NCBI RefSeq assembly: GCF_014646915.1
Contig: NZ_BMOE01000001.1
Location: 710,568-774,567, forward strand
DNA: 64,000 bases
Direction of reading: 5' to 3'
Source of the DNA: Deinococcus aquiradiocola
Lineage (GTDB): Bacteria > Deinococcota > Deinococci > Deinococcales > Deinococcaceae
Within the stretch, counting starts at the first letter, position 1; the number at the start of each line of letters is the position of its first letter. The notes under the pieces are model-generated. The model was not told where the DNA came from. It searched no databases and saw only the letters and a program-made list of their open reading frames with translations. Below are positions 1-9,068 of the stretch, in pieces. Both the position numbers and the translations under genes were made by a program.

Positions 1-2
1 CA

Positions 3-1148
3 CAGACCCTCACCCGCAACCGCGAGCAGCAGGCCGCTGCGCGCAGCCGCGTGGACGGGCAGGACGACCTGCTGCGCCTCCAGGCTGAGGAGGCCAACCT
101 GCTCGGCACGCAGGCGCAGCAGCAGCGGACGCTCACGCAGGCCGTCCGTGACCGGCAGACCCTCCTCGACAGCATCACCGCCAGTCAGCGCACGCTCGGC
201 GATCAGGCCGCGCAGCAGCTCACCGGCACGGCCAGCGCCACGCGCGCCCTCGCCAACGCCCGCGAGGACCTCGGTGCGTCCGAACGCCGCTACGCGCAGG
301 CGGCACGCGAGGTGCAGGAGGTGCAGAACGAACGCACCCTCAACGCCTACAAGAGCGCCACGGACGACCTCACCAGCAAACTCCAGGCCCAGCGGCAGGC
401 CGTGCAGGGCCTCGCTGATGCCTACCGCCAGCAGGTGGGCGACATGGACGGCGTCCGCAGCGCCACCGAACGGCTCGCCACCCTCGTGCGGGGACCCGAC
501 ACCGGGAAGATCGCACAGGGCGACGTGGTCGGCGAGATCGAGAAGCTGAAGGCCATCCAGGGACGGCGTGACCAGGCATTGGGCAGCCTGCAGCAGGCCA
601 TCCAGAGCGGCGACGCGAAGCGCATCCAGCAATCGGAGAACGACCTCACCACGCAGGAGGAACGCTACCGGAAGCAGGCCGAACGCCTCACGAAGGGCGC
701 GGGCCTGCAGGTGACGCTGCAGGGCGAGGGGCAGGTGAGCGACATCCTGCGCCAGCTCGAGCAGCTGGGCGTCACGTACGACCAACTCAGCCCTGAACTC
801 CAGGCCCGCGCGGACGGCCTCGACAAGGAAGCGAGAAGCGCGCAGACCCTCGCGGACGCCATGAGCGTCTTCGCTGGTCCGGCCGACCGGCTCGCCGCAG
901 CCCTCAGCAAACCGATCCCCGTGCCTGCCGTGACGCCGCTCACTTCCGGCGCGCCCACACTGCCCAGCACGAACGTCGGCGGCAACACCTACCGAGGAGG
1001 CGACACCATCAACATCAGCATCCCGATCACGCTGGACGGCCAGCCTGTCCCCACCCCCGAGGAGTTCCGCCAGATCGCGCGGGGCGAGATCGCAGGGGCC
1101 ATTCAGGACGCCCGGCGCTCCAAAGAGTGGAACGGGTCCACATGCTGA
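3..1148 (+). CDS. Phage tail tape-measure protein, C-terminal part (5' end outside window)
   Basis: The frame is open to the left edge, so this is the end of a longer protein; a GTG at 51 is only the first internal start-like codon. The visible ~380 residues are almost entirely helical, rich in Gln, Ala, Arg and Leu, with long heptad-like stretches in the first two thirds. The last ~60 residues are Pro/Gly/Thr-rich. This composition and the position directly before tail and baseplate genes fit a siphophage tape-measure protein, which sets tail length inside the tail tube. There is no conserved catalytic motif, so the call rests on context and composition. Its stop overlaps the next start (ATGCTGA). 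Confidence 0.6.
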   Translation, partial: QTLTRNREQQAAARSRVDGQDDLLRLQAEEANLLGTQAQQQRTLTQAVRDRQTLLDSITASQRTLGDQAAQQLTGTASATRALANAREDLGASERRYAQAAREVQEVQNERTLNAYKSATDDLTSKLQAQRQAVQGLADAYRQQVGDMDGVRSATERLATLVRGPDTGKIAQGDVVGEIEKLKAIQGRRDQALGSLQQAIQSGDAKRIQQSENDLTTQEERYRKQAERLTKGAGLQVTLQGEGQVSDILRQLEQLGVTYDQLSPELQARADGLDKEARSAQTLADAMSVFAGPADRLAAALSKPIPVPAVTPLTSGAPTLPSTNVGGNTYRGGDTINISIPITLDGQPVPTPEEFRQIARGEIAGAIQDARRSKEWNGSTC

Positions 1149-1561
1149 ACCTCTACCCGCACGCCCTGTCCATCTCGACTCCCGGCGGCCTCGTGTCGTG
1201 GGTGGGGTTCGAGGTGCCCCCCGAGGCCCTGCAGGCCACCGAGGAGCCGCAGACCGAGGTGCTGACCCTCCTCGGTGGGCAGAGCCTCCCCCGGGTCGCG
1301 CAGGGCAGCAACCTGACGCGGCTGCGGCTCGCGAGTCCGGACGGGATCTACCTGCCCGGCGACCGGGCCGCGCTCCTGAAGGGCCTGACCATCGGCACGC
1401 CCGTCAGCATCACCGAAAACCTCACCGCCCGCGACCGGGTGCGCGTCTGGACGAACGCGCTCGTGTGGGCGGCGCCGGTCGTGACGCGCGCCGGGACGGA
1501 CGTGGCGACCGGCACCGAGTACTACAGCTACCAGCTCGAATTCATCCACATCGGAGCCTGA
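1142..1561 (+). CDS. Phage tail protein, small structural (unknown family)
   Basis: A 139-residue protein directly after the tape measure. I chose ATG 1142, which overlaps the upstream stop by 7 nt; an in-frame GTG at 1127 would add five residues. The sequence is beta-rich with no signal peptide or membrane segment. In siphophage late operons the genes after the tape measure encode distal-tail or tail-tip proteins, and that position is the only functional clue. It is followed after 1 nt by the next gene, whose SD (GGAG) lies inside this gene's end. Confidence 0.55.
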   Translation: MLNLYPHALSISTPGGLVSWVGFEVPPEALQATEEPQTEVLTLLGGQSLPRVAQGSNLTRLRLASPDGIYLPGDRAALLKGLTIGTPVSITENLTARDRVRVWTNALVWAAPVVTRAGTDVATGTEYYSYQLEFIHIGA

Positions 1562-1562
1562 C

Positions 1563-1913
1563 ATGACCAAACAACTGACTCTGCTCAGCCCGGATGGCAG
1601 CGCGCCCCCGGCCGCCAGTTACGGCAGCGTGCCGCCCGGCACGACCACCACCAGCCGCGCCATGATTCTGAAAAACACGGGAGACGAGGCGCTGCCGAGC
1701 ATCCGCATGCACATCGAGCAGACGACCACCTCGGACGGCGAGTACCACGCCACGGCAGGCAGCGTCACCCTCACCGGGACCGCGCAGGAGGTCCTGAGCG
1801 CCCCCCTGGCGCCCGGCGCGAGCGTCAGCGTCACGGAGTACGTCAGCACGCCCGCAGGACTGACCACGACCGGCCCGGACACGGGCACGCTCGTCTGGGA
1901 GTACGACGCCTGA
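1563..1913 (+). CDS. Small phage virion protein, Ig-like composition
   Basis: 116 residues, Thr/Ser/Ala-rich, with alternating hydrophobic residues typical of a single beta-sandwich. Phrases such as ILKNTGDEAL and LAPGASVSV resemble bacterial Ig-like/CARDB-like modules used as virion decorations. SD GGAG precedes ATG 1563. It sits between tail genes in one unbroken operon. I do not recognise a named family; a structural tail accessory role is inferred from position. Confidence 0.5.
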   Translation: MTKQLTLLSPDGSAPPAASYGSVPPGTTTTSRAMILKNTGDEALPSIRMHIEQTTTSDGEYHATAGSVTLTGTAQEVLSAPLAPGASVSVTEYVSTPAGLTTTGPDTGTLVWEYDA

Positions 1914-1932
1914 CCCTGGGAGGTGAGTAGCC

Positions 1933-4233
1933 ATGCCGATCATCATCAGCAGGGGCGGGGTCGTGCGTGGCACGCGCACCGCCGACTGGACGCATGCTCC
2001 CGTCCCCGCCGCGCGCGGCACGCGGGCCATCAGCTGGACGACGGCGCGGGCCGTGCAGGGCGCGCGGCTGGCGACGTGGACGAGCGCGCGGACCGTGGCG
2101 CGTGGTGAGCGCATCGTCGGCTGGGCTGGACCGGTCACGGCGCGCGGATCGCGCACGGTCGCGTGGGGCGTGCCGGTCACGGCGACCATCGAGTACCGCC
2201 CCGGCAGACGCCCGCGCAGCACGCGCCTCACCAGCACGCTCGGCCTGGTCATCAGCGCGCAGTACGAGCACACGGGCACGCGGGAGACGCTGACCGTCAC
2301 GCTGGCCGGGCAGTTCGGCCCCGTCCCGACCCTGGACCTGCAGGTGCAGGAGTACGAGGGGGCCACGCAGACGAGCAGCCTGCAGGTCGTCCTCGACGGG
2401 GACCTGACGCAGACCGAGCAGCGCCGCACCGCCACCGGGTATGTCACGGTGTTGCGCGGGTACAACCGGGCCGCCTCCCGGCTCGGCAGCGTGCGACTCT
2501 CCGAGCTGATCCCCTGGCGGCTCTCCCCCACGCCCCTCCCGGACCGGCGCGTGCCGTGCGGGCAGCGCCCCAAACCGCAGACGGCGGACGTGCGCGGCAT
2601 CGTCAGCAGCGCCTTCCAGGCGGCGGGCATGACGCTGAACTTCCCGCTCTCGGACCCGCTCGCCGGGCAGGCCTGGAAGGAAGGCGTGCGCGAGTACTCG
2701 ACCTCCGGCAAAACCCCGGATCAGGTCTGGGGCGACACGTACGGGCAGCTGGGGTACACGTACACCGTGCACGGCCGCCTCGCGCTGGCCCTCCCGGCGG
2801 GCGGCAGCCTCCCGTACCAGAGCACCGGCGTGCGCGAGGACGATCTCGCCACGGACCTCACGGTGCGCCGCGAGGCGGGCAACACCCCCAGTCACCTCAC
2901 CGTGACGGCCGCCGACCTGCTCATGGACCGGCCCAACATCATCGATCTGCTCGCGGAGGCCCCGGACGCCGCGAGCCTGCAACGCGAGCTGTACCCGGAC
3001 ATCGAGTGGTACGTCACCACGCCCACCACGTCCGGGGAGACCATCAAGGGCTTCCGGAAGTCCGCCGGAGTCATCACGTACACGAACGAGCTGACCCGCT
3101 CGGACGTCGAGGTGACGGAGACGGTGGACGGCATCCAGCGCACCCGCACCTTCGGGCGCGTCGTGACCGGCTACACCAGCACGGCCAGCACGTACGATCC
3201 GACCTGCCCGGACGCCCTGCTGCAGCAGACGACCGTCAAACGCTCGTACGGGTACGGGATCAACACGGAGACGCACGGCGCGATCTTCAGCGGCCCCGGC
3301 TGGGCGGGCGGGTACGAGGTCGGGGACACGCTCGCCGACGAGTCGCAGACGGTCACGCAGACGTTCAGCCCCGAGGGGTATCTCTCCTACAGGACGACCG
3401 TCACCCGGAAGCTCGTGTCGCTGCAGCAGCAGGGCGCGGACGGGCCGCTCGCCGACCGTGGCCCGCTCACGGCGCGCGAGTACGTCACCACGACGCTCAG
3501 CGAGGCCTACAGCGCCATTGGGGGTGGGAAGTTCCTCCGGCTGTGGAGCCTGTCCGGCGCGCAGCAGCTGCCCCTGTACGACACAGAATCTGGGGACGCG
3601 GTGCGGCTCGCCAGTCGGGGTGGCACGCAGGCGAACGGGGAAGAGACGCTCGATCAGGTGCCCGCGCAGGTGCGCTGCCCGGACCCGTGCGATGTGCCCA
3701 AAGTGGCCTACCCCCAGACCGTGAAGCGCGTGCTCTCGGACGGGCGCGAGGGCCAGGAGGTCACGCGCTCGCTCCCATTCGTCGAGAGTGCCTCTCTGCT
3801 GGGCGGGTACGCGGACGTCATCGTGCAGTCGCTCGCGCCCACCACGGCCACGGACGCCACCCTGAGCACGGTGCGCGACTGGCGGCCCGGCACGCGCCTG
3901 GACGGCGTCATCACCGGGGTCGTCGAGGGCTACAGCCTGGAGGCGGCCGCCGGGCGGGCATCGGCGCGCGTGCAGGTGCGCGAGTACGTCCTGACCTCCA
4001 GCACGGCGGACCCCGACGTGGATGGGGAGGGGCCGTGGCGCGACATGGTCGTGTGGCGCAGGCCGGGCGGGGTGGTCGTCAACCACCTGACCGGCATCAA
4101 GGACGGCATCCCACAGTTCCGGCGGATCTTCGTGCGCGCGACCGGCGCGAACACGCCCAGCCCCGGCGACGAGGTCGAGTGGCGCAACGACACCCGGTTC
4201 GGACCGACATCCACCGGCAACTACGGCAACTGA
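1933..4233 (+). CDS. Large phage tail/baseplate protein with N-terminal 15-residue repeats
   Basis: 766 residues; SD GGGAGGTGA lies 6 nt before ATG 1933. Residues ~8-85 consist of about five degenerate ~15-residue repeats with the pattern RGxRxxxWxxxxxVxA. The remainder is beta-rich with Thr, Gly and Val in abundance and contains a region (about 215-290) resembling tail-hub proteins that assemble under the tape measure. No peptidase or glycosidase motif is visible. Most likely a hub or tail-tip protein; this is inference from size, order and composition. Confidence 0.5.
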   Translation: MPIIISRGGVVRGTRTADWTHAPVPAARGTRAISWTTARAVQGARLATWTSARTVARGERIVGWAGPVTARGSRTVAWGVPVTATIEYRPGRRPRSTRLTSTLGLVISAQYEHTGTRETLTVTLAGQFGPVPTLDLQVQEYEGATQTSSLQVVLDGDLTQTEQRRTATGYVTVLRGYNRAASRLGSVRLSELIPWRLSPTPLPDRRVPCGQRPKPQTADVRGIVSSAFQAAGMTLNFPLSDPLAGQAWKEGVREYSTSGKTPDQVWGDTYGQLGYTYTVHGRLALALPAGGSLPYQSTGVREDDLATDLTVRREAGNTPSHLTVTAADLLMDRPNIIDLLAEAPDAASLQRELYPDIEWYVTTPTTSGETIKGFRKSAGVITYTNELTRSDVEVTETVDGIQRTRTFGRVVTGYTSTASTYDPTCPDALLQQTTVKRSYGYGINTETHGAIFSGPGWAGGYEVGDTLADESQTVTQTFSPEGYLSYRTTVTRKLVSLQQQGADGPLADRGPLTAREYVTTTLSEAYSAIGGGKFLRLWSLSGAQQLPLYDTESGDAVRLASRGGTQANGEETLDQVPAQVRCPDPCDVPKVAYPQTVKRVLSDGREGQEVTRSLPFVESASLLGGYADVIVQSLAPTTATDATLSTVRDWRPGTRLDGVITGVVEGYSLEAAAGRASARVQVREYVLTSSTADPDVDGEGPWRDMVVWRRPGGVVVNHLTGIKDGIPQFRRIFVRATGANTPSPGDEVEWRNDTRFGPTSTGNYGN

Positions 4234-4245
4234 AGGAGGTGAGAC

Positions 4246-6423
4246 ATGCGGAAAACGGACGCGGAGATCCTGCTGGCGCTCCTGGGGGAGTGCTGCTGCG
4301 AGTGCGAGTGCGAACACCCCCAACAGACCCCGGCGGACGCGGCCCGCCCGCGAACTCCCCAGATGCTCGGCAAACGCATGCCGCCGCTGGACGTGCCCGT
4401 GCAGGACGACCCGGCGCTCATCCCGCCCTACCCCAGCTTCGACTCCCCCCAGAGGGCCGCGGCGCTGGGCGTGCCGCACGTGCCGCTGCTGCTGGACGCG
4501 ATGCCCGGCACGGACCCGCACGAGGGCCGCTTTGATGAGGTCAACCTGCCGACGCTGGGCCTCCCACTGGAGGGCATGGCGCTCACGACCGGCGAGGTGC
4601 GGAGCGTGCCAAGCGGGGCGCTGGTGATCGATCAGACGGCGCGCACCATCCACCCCGGCCCGGTGCGCGTGATCAGCGACCCGGAGGAGCCGCTGCTGCT
4701 GGGCCTGCCGGAACCGCTGTACGTGGCGGGCCAGATGCTCAGCGTGCCCGTCCGGAACAACCAGGCCATGATCGGCGTGACGGACCGGCAGCCGGTCGAG
4801 GGATTCCCGGAACTGGGCAGCTCAGAGGTCCCGCTGAACGACACGTCGGCGGGCCTGCCGAACGGGATCGAGGTGCGGTACGACCTGCTGGACACGCGCG
4901 ACCTGATCGCCGCCCGGGACTACCCGCCCGGGCTGACGTTCGGCGGCGCGGCGGCGGCCCCGCTCGGCTCGCGGGAGATCATCGGCCCGGACTCCCGCCT
5001 CGCGGCGCGCGTGGGCGTCACGTACACGCTCCGCACGTACCCGAATGGCCCCACCCGCCCGTACGTGGACACCACGGTCAGCCACACCGAGGGCTGGCAC
5101 ACGGAGCAGACCGGGTATCTGGACGGGGACGGCGTGTGGCAGCCGGTCGCGGTGGCGTCCCTGGTGGCGGGCGGGCAGACGCTGCGCGGGTACCGGTACG
5201 ACAACGTGGCGGGCGCGTGGGTGGCGGCCGGTCCGCTCGCGGCGGCCAGCGTGCAGGCGTCCGGCGGCGGGTACTCGCTCGTGGTGCCGCCGGGCCGGGA
5301 TGAGAGCGACCCGACGCGCATCCGGGTCAGCGCCACCTTCCGGGAGCTGTGGGTGCTCGTCCGCAACCCTGGGCTGACCGGGATGGACACGGAGACGTTC
5401 CGCAGGCACTTCGCAGCCCCCGGCGTCGAGGTGTGGGGGTCCGCCGTCACGTGCAGCGGCCTGCGCCGTGGCGACGTGCACGACCTGACCGGCGGCGCGG
5501 AGTTGCGGGTCAACGGGCGGGTGTACGTGGGGGGCAGCTGGACGGCCCTGCGCGCGGGCACGCGGGTCTGGGTGCTGCACCTGTCCGGCAGCACGCTCAC
5601 GCGCGAGGTGGTGGGCGTGCCGGACCCGCCCGGCACCTGCACCGTCACGGACCTCATGACCCTCGTGTGCCGCCGTCCGGACCTGACGCCCGTGCGCCTC
5701 GCGGTGGGGGCGCTGCATCACGCGTGGCCGCATGACCGGGCCGCGCTGCTCACCTCCGGCCCGACCCTGCACCTCGCGGTGTGGGATGCGTGGCGGGACG
5801 GGATGCGCGCCGAGTGGCAGGCGGACCGCAAGGCCCGCCCGAAGCGGCGCGACCTCCTGAAGCCCGACACGCCCCTGCCGCCCGCCCCGCCGCTCGGCCT
5901 GACCCTGGCGGACGCGGGCGTGACCGTGCAGTGGGACGCCGTGCCCGCCGGGAGCACGCCGCACCTGCTGCCGACGCGGGTGGAGGTGTGGAGCGAGGCG
6001 CGGCAGGCGTGGGAGGAGAGCCCGGCGGCCCTGGCGGCCCTCGCGAAGCCCCTCGCGTTCTTGAACATCGCAGGAGTCATCGATGACCGGACGGGCGTCA
6101 GCGGGCGCCTGCGCGTCACGTACCCCGCCGCGCCCTGGGCCGCCCCGCAACCCCGCACGGTCCTCACCGCCCGCACCCGCACCCCAGTCCGGGCCCTCAC
6201 CATCGCCGGGCAGACCGTCACCCCGTACGTCCTCGGGAGGGAGCCGGTGTACCTGCGGGACGGCCTGCTGCGCCCCCCGCGCGGCTGGCACCCCATCACG
6301 CTGACCCTTTCCCGCAGCCACGACCCCACCGCGCCCGCCACCCTCGAACTCGACACGCACGGCGCGCGCCTCTCGCGCCTGCTCCTCACCCTGACCGGCC
6401 CCGAGGGCCGGACCGAGACCTGA
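4246..6423 (+). CDS. Large phage tail/virion protein with N-terminal cysteine cluster
   Basis: 725 residues, with the best SD in the operon (AAGGAGGTGA) before ATG 4246. Residues 16-24 form a striking cluster, CCCECECEH, that could bind a metal or form disulfides. The rest is Pro/Gly/Thr/Val-rich and beta-like. Around residues 520-545 there is a Trp/Arg-rich helical segment. No recognised domain. It ends 10 nt before the next gene and shares the phage operon, so a baseplate or receptor-binding assembly role is inferred. Confidence 0.5.
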   Translation: MRKTDAEILLALLGECCCECECEHPQQTPADAARPRTPQMLGKRMPPLDVPVQDDPALIPPYPSFDSPQRAAALGVPHVPLLLDAMPGTDPHEGRFDEVNLPTLGLPLEGMALTTGEVRSVPSGALVIDQTARTIHPGPVRVISDPEEPLLLGLPEPLYVAGQMLSVPVRNNQAMIGVTDRQPVEGFPELGSSEVPLNDTSAGLPNGIEVRYDLLDTRDLIAARDYPPGLTFGGAAAAPLGSREIIGPDSRLAARVGVTYTLRTYPNGPTRPYVDTTVSHTEGWHTEQTGYLDGDGVWQPVAVASLVAGGQTLRGYRYDNVAGAWVAAGPLAAASVQASGGGYSLVVPPGRDESDPTRIRVSATFRELWVLVRNPGLTGMDTETFRRHFAAPGVEVWGSAVTCSGLRRGDVHDLTGGAELRVNGRVYVGGSWTALRAGTRVWVLHLSGSTLTREVVGVPDPPGTCTVTDLMTLVCRRPDLTPVRLAVGALHHAWPHDRAALLTSGPTLHLAVWDAWRDGMRAEWQADRKARPKRRDLLKPDTPLPPAPPLGLTLADAGVTVQWDAVPAGSTPHLLPTRVEVWSEARQAWEESPAALAALAKPLAFLNIAGVIDDRTGVSGRLRVTYPAAPWAAPQPRTVLTARTRTPVRALTIAGQTVTPYVLGREPVYLRDGLLRPPRGWHPITLTLSRSHDPTAPATLELDTHGARLSRLLLTLTGPEGRTET

Positions 6424-6433
6424 CCGGAGGACC

Positions 6434-7360
6434 ATGAGACAGACCATCGACTACCCCAGCGCCACCAGTTACGCGGCGACCGTGGGCGCCAACCTCCTCG
6501 CCGGGTACACCATCCTGAGCGTCACCGGCTGCACCATCCAGATCGGCGGGGCGAGCGTGACCCTGCCGCACACCCTCACAGCGGGCGAGGTGCTGGCCGT
6601 CACGCACACCGCCGGGACCTCCCTCAGCAACCTGCGCCTGCAGACGCCCGACGACGGGCAGACCGCTGGCAGCAGCGCGGGCGGCGTGGCCCGCCTCGCC
6701 AGCACCGCCGGGCAACTCCTCCCGCTGGCCCTCCCGCCGTTCAGCGGCAGCCCGATCACCGTCGCGAACCAGCCGTACGGCGTCATCCTCGAAGCGACAT
6801 TCGACGTCACGAACTCGACGCCGCTGGAGGGCGTCACGCTCAACGTGGTCGGCATCACGGGCGGCACCCTGCAGGGCGTCACCGTCACGAGCGGCGGGGT
6901 GGGCCTCGACCTGGGCGCGGTCACGATCAGCACCCAGTCCGGCACGCCGCAACTCATGACCGCCACGTTCGCGCGGCCCCGAAACGTCCCACCGGGCACG
7001 TACGTCGTGCAGTGGACGTTTACCGCGGACGCGGTGCTGCAGGTGTACCCCACGGTGCGCCTGTACAACGGCATGACCGGGCTCATCAGTTACGCGACGG
7101 GTGCCGGGACGACCCGCACGGTCGGCGCGGGCGTGAGCCTCCTGACCGGCCCGCAGACCATCGTGGGCCGCCTCGACCCAGGCGGCATGAACACCGTCAG
7201 CACGCCCAGCACCGACCCCGCGCAGTGGTTTGCGCGCGCGGTGGAGATCGTGTACCCCGCAGGCAGCGCGCCCTACCTCCGGACCCTGCACGAAGGGCAA
7301 AACTACCGGCTGGACCTCGTGCTCGACGCGCCGCCGCCAGGTGGAGGCGAAGCGAGCTGA
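6434..7360 (+). CDS. Phage virion structural protein (unknown family)
   Basis: 308 residues following SD GGAGG. Thr/Gly/Val-rich and beta-sheet-like throughout, without signal peptide or membrane helices; repeated T/V/G-rich strands suggest Ig- or carbohydrate-binding-like sandwiches. It is the last of the large structural genes before the lysis cassette. Function unassigned; a tail-tip or fibre-adaptor role would suit the position. Confidence 0.5.
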   Translation: MRQTIDYPSATSYAATVGANLLAGYTILSVTGCTIQIGGASVTLPHTLTAGEVLAVTHTAGTSLSNLRLQTPDDGQTAGSSAGGVARLASTAGQLLPLALPPFSGSPITVANQPYGVILEATFDVTNSTPLEGVTLNVVGITGGTLQGVTVTSGGVGLDLGAVTISTQSGTPQLMTATFARPRNVPPGTYVVQWTFTADAVLQVYPTVRLYNGMTGLISYATGAGTTRTVGAGVSLLTGPQTIVGRLDPGGMNTVSTPSTDPAQWFARAVEIVYPAGSAPYLRTLHEGQNYRLDLVLDAPPPGGGEAS

Positions 7361-7411
7361 CGGCCTCTCCCCTACCCACGCACCTTCCTTTCTTCACTGC
7401 GGAGGCACACC

Positions 7412-7504
7412 ATGCAGATCACCCACAGGCGGCGCGCCCACACCATGCGCGCCGCTCTCACGCCGCCGCGTTTACGGCTCTACAGGCGGGAGCACCATGC
7501 GTGA
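7412..7504 (+). CDS. 30-residue basic peptide, possible coupling ORF
   Basis: A short ORF behind a good SD (GGAGG at 7401-7405, 6 nt from ATG 7412). It encodes about 30 residues rich in Arg and His and stops at 7504, overlapping the next start by 8 nt. It may be a real small protein or a leader that couples translation to the following membrane protein. The codon pattern is not diagnostic. Confidence 0.35.
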   Translation: MQITHRRRAHTMRAALTPPRLRLYRREHHA

Positions 7505-7694
7505 CCCGCTCGTCATCCTCACCTGGATCATCGGTGCCGCCCTGCTGCTCGTGTTCGGCCGGTACGCCGTGACGGGACAGCTCGACGACAAGATCCTGGC
7601 CGGTCTGGGCACCATCCTGGGCGGTCTCATCACCGCGCTCGCCACGCGCGGCGCGAAGAAGGACGGTGACAACGATGGTAGTAACCCCTCTTGA
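7497..7694 (+). CDS. Small phage membrane protein, holin candidate
   Basis: 65 residues: one clear transmembrane helix (about 6-24), an amphipathic glycine-rich second segment (about 33-50) and a short charged C-terminal tail (KKDGDND). Size, topology and position upstream of the endolysin resemble small class II/III holins or holin partners. Starts inside the preceding short ORF (ATGCGTGA overlap) and overlaps the next gene, so it is probably translationally coupled. Confidence 0.5.
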   Translation: MRDPLVILTWIIGAALLLVFGRYAVTGQLDDKILAGLGTILGGLITALATRGAKKDGDNDGSNPS

Positions 7695-8031
7695 TCTCAC
7701 TGCGGCCCTCGCGCTGCTCGGCCTGGTGTCCGGTATGGGCGGCGTCACGTACCGCGCCGTCCTGCTCCTCGTACAGCTCGTCGCCCCGAAGCCGCGCTGG
7801 GTCGAGCGCGGCGCCCTGCTGGTGATCCTACTCCTCGGGTACCTGACGCTGCTGGCGCTGGACGTGCCGGGCGTCCTGGCCTCGCTGCGCGGCGGGCAGA
7901 GTGCCGCCACCCTCGAGAGCGTCGCGCGCACGGCGGTCTTCGCGGGGTGGTTGTGGACGCTGAACACCATCCTGCTGATGCTGGCCCGCGGGCAGCTCGG
8001 CCCGCGCCCGGTCCTCCGGAGGCGGCCGTGA
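7675..8031 (+). CDS. Phage membrane protein of lysis cassette
   Basis: 118 residues from ATG 7675 (a GTG at 7666 would add three). Three hydrophobic segments, near residues 5-30, 42-62 and 83-103, make it a polytopic inner-membrane protein. It overlaps the previous gene by about 20 nt and the next by 4 nt (GTGA). Position beside the endolysin suggests a role in membrane permeabilisation or its timing; no family was recognised. Confidence 0.45.
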   Translation: MVVTPLDLTAALALLGLVSGMGGVTYRAVLLLVQLVAPKPRWVERGALLVILLLGYLTLLALDVPGVLASLRGGQSAATLESVARTAVFAGWLWTLNTILLMLARGQLGPRPVLRRRP

Positions 8032-8348
8032 ACGGCGGCGTGCTCGGCCTGCTCCTGATCGGCGTGGCCCTCGGCATCGCGAGCGTGGCGTGCTGGCGCT
8101 TCATGGCGCACCCCGCGGCCCGCTGCGGGCCGGGCCTGCTGGCCGCCGCGTACTACGTCGCCATGTGGTTCTGGCCGCACGCGGCCGTCCTCGCCGTACG
8201 GACCGGGCACCCCTACCCGGCAGGGGACAGCGTCCGTCTGATCCTGCTGGGTCTCGCCCTGGTCCTCGCCATCGTCGAGCTGTCCACCCGCCTGCACCGC
8301 ACCCTGCGCACCAACGCTGCCCTCCGCAGGCAGCTGGAGGACCGATGA
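8028..8348 (+). CDS. Phage membrane protein of lysis cassette
   Basis: 106 residues from GTG 8028, with SD GGAGG 5-6 nt upstream and a GTGA overlap with the previous stop. Three hydrophobic helices (about 4-24, 34-52 and 65-83) are followed by a charged C-terminal helix (residues 84-106) ending in QLEDR. The layout resembles a holin or an i-spanin-like inner-membrane subunit. It overlaps the endolysin start by 4 nt (ATGA). Confidence 0.45.
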   Translation: MNGGVLGLLLIGVALGIASVACWRFMAHPAARCGPGLLAAAYYVAMWFWPHAAVLAVRTGHPYPAGDSVRLILLGLALVLAIVELSTRLHRTLRTNAALRRQLEDR

Positions 8349-8980
8349 ACCCCATGATCACCCCCAAACTCATCCTGACCGCCAATAGCAGGCACTCTTC
8401 GGCCGACGTGACGGCCACGAAGTTCGAGGCGGCGCGCGTCCAGTACAGCATCACGGACCCCCGCTCGGTGGCGGCCCTGCTCGCGAACGGCATGGTCGAG
8501 TCAAGCCTTGTCCCGCAGCGTGAGGGGGGCTCCTACCGCACGGCGGACCGGCTGCAGTTGGTCTTCCCGTCCTTCTTCGACCCCCGGCGCGGGGGACGGT
8601 ACAACGCGGCGAACTACCTGCAGAACCCGGAGGGGCTGTTCAACCTCGTGTACGCCGGGAAGCGAGGGAACGGCGACGTGGCGAGCGGGGACGGGTTCCG
8701 GTACCGGGGGGGCGGGATCATCCAGACGACGTTCCGGAACGGGTACGCGCAGACGGGCCGCCTGATCGGGCAGGACCTGGAGCGGAAGCCCGATCTGATC
8801 GAGGAGATCGGGGTGTCGGTGCAGGCCGCGTGCGCGTACTGGGTGACGCTCAGCAGCGGCGACGCCTGCGCGAGACGGGGAGACATCGCGGGGACGCGCC
8901 GCGCGGTGAACGGCCCGGCCATGCTGCACCTGGACGAGATGCTCGCCGTGTACCGGCGCCTGCTGCCCCTGCTGACCTGA
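8345..8980 (+). CDS. Phage endolysin, GH19 (chitinase/lysozyme-like) family
   Basis: 211 residues from ATG 8345; SD GGAGG lies just upstream. The fold signature is GH19: a catalytic-region segment with GMVESS near residue 46, then SYRTADRL, FPSFF, LVYAGKRGNGD and the substrate-loop motif FRYRGGGIIQTT (about 118-129). Classic family members have GRG here, so the GGG is a small deviation. GH19 phage enzymes cleave the glycan strands of peptidoglycan. No signal peptide, so export would depend on the neighbouring holin candidates. Confidence 0.8.
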   Translation: MNPMITPKLILTANSRHSSADVTATKFEAARVQYSITDPRSVAALLANGMVESSLVPQREGGSYRTADRLQLVFPSFFDPRRGGRYNAANYLQNPEGLFNLVYAGKRGNGDVASGDGFRYRGGGIIQTTFRNGYAQTGRLIGQDLERKPDLIEEIGVSVQAACAYWVTLSSGDACARRGDIAGTRRAVNGPAMLHLDEMLAVYRRLLPLLT

Positions 8981-9021
8981 TACGGGTCCGCCGCGCCTCT
9001 GTGGCGCTGACAATCCGCTCA

Positions 9022-9045
9022 GGCCCGCGCTTCCACAGGCGGGCC
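9022..9045 (+). other. Hairpin between endolysin and holin-like gene
   Basis: A 7-bp GC-only stem (GGCCCGC with GCGGGCC) around a 10-nt loop, with no U-tract. It lies in the 88-nt gap after the endolysin, just before the SD (GGAGG) of the next gene. Possible processing or translation-modulating structure. Confidence 0.3.
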
Positions 9046-9068
9046 ACTCTCATGCACTGGAGGCACCC

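Noticed and set aside
1843..4653. 936-residue minus-strand ORF
   Set aside because: Antisense to the phage tail genes; Arg/His/Pro-rich shadow translation.
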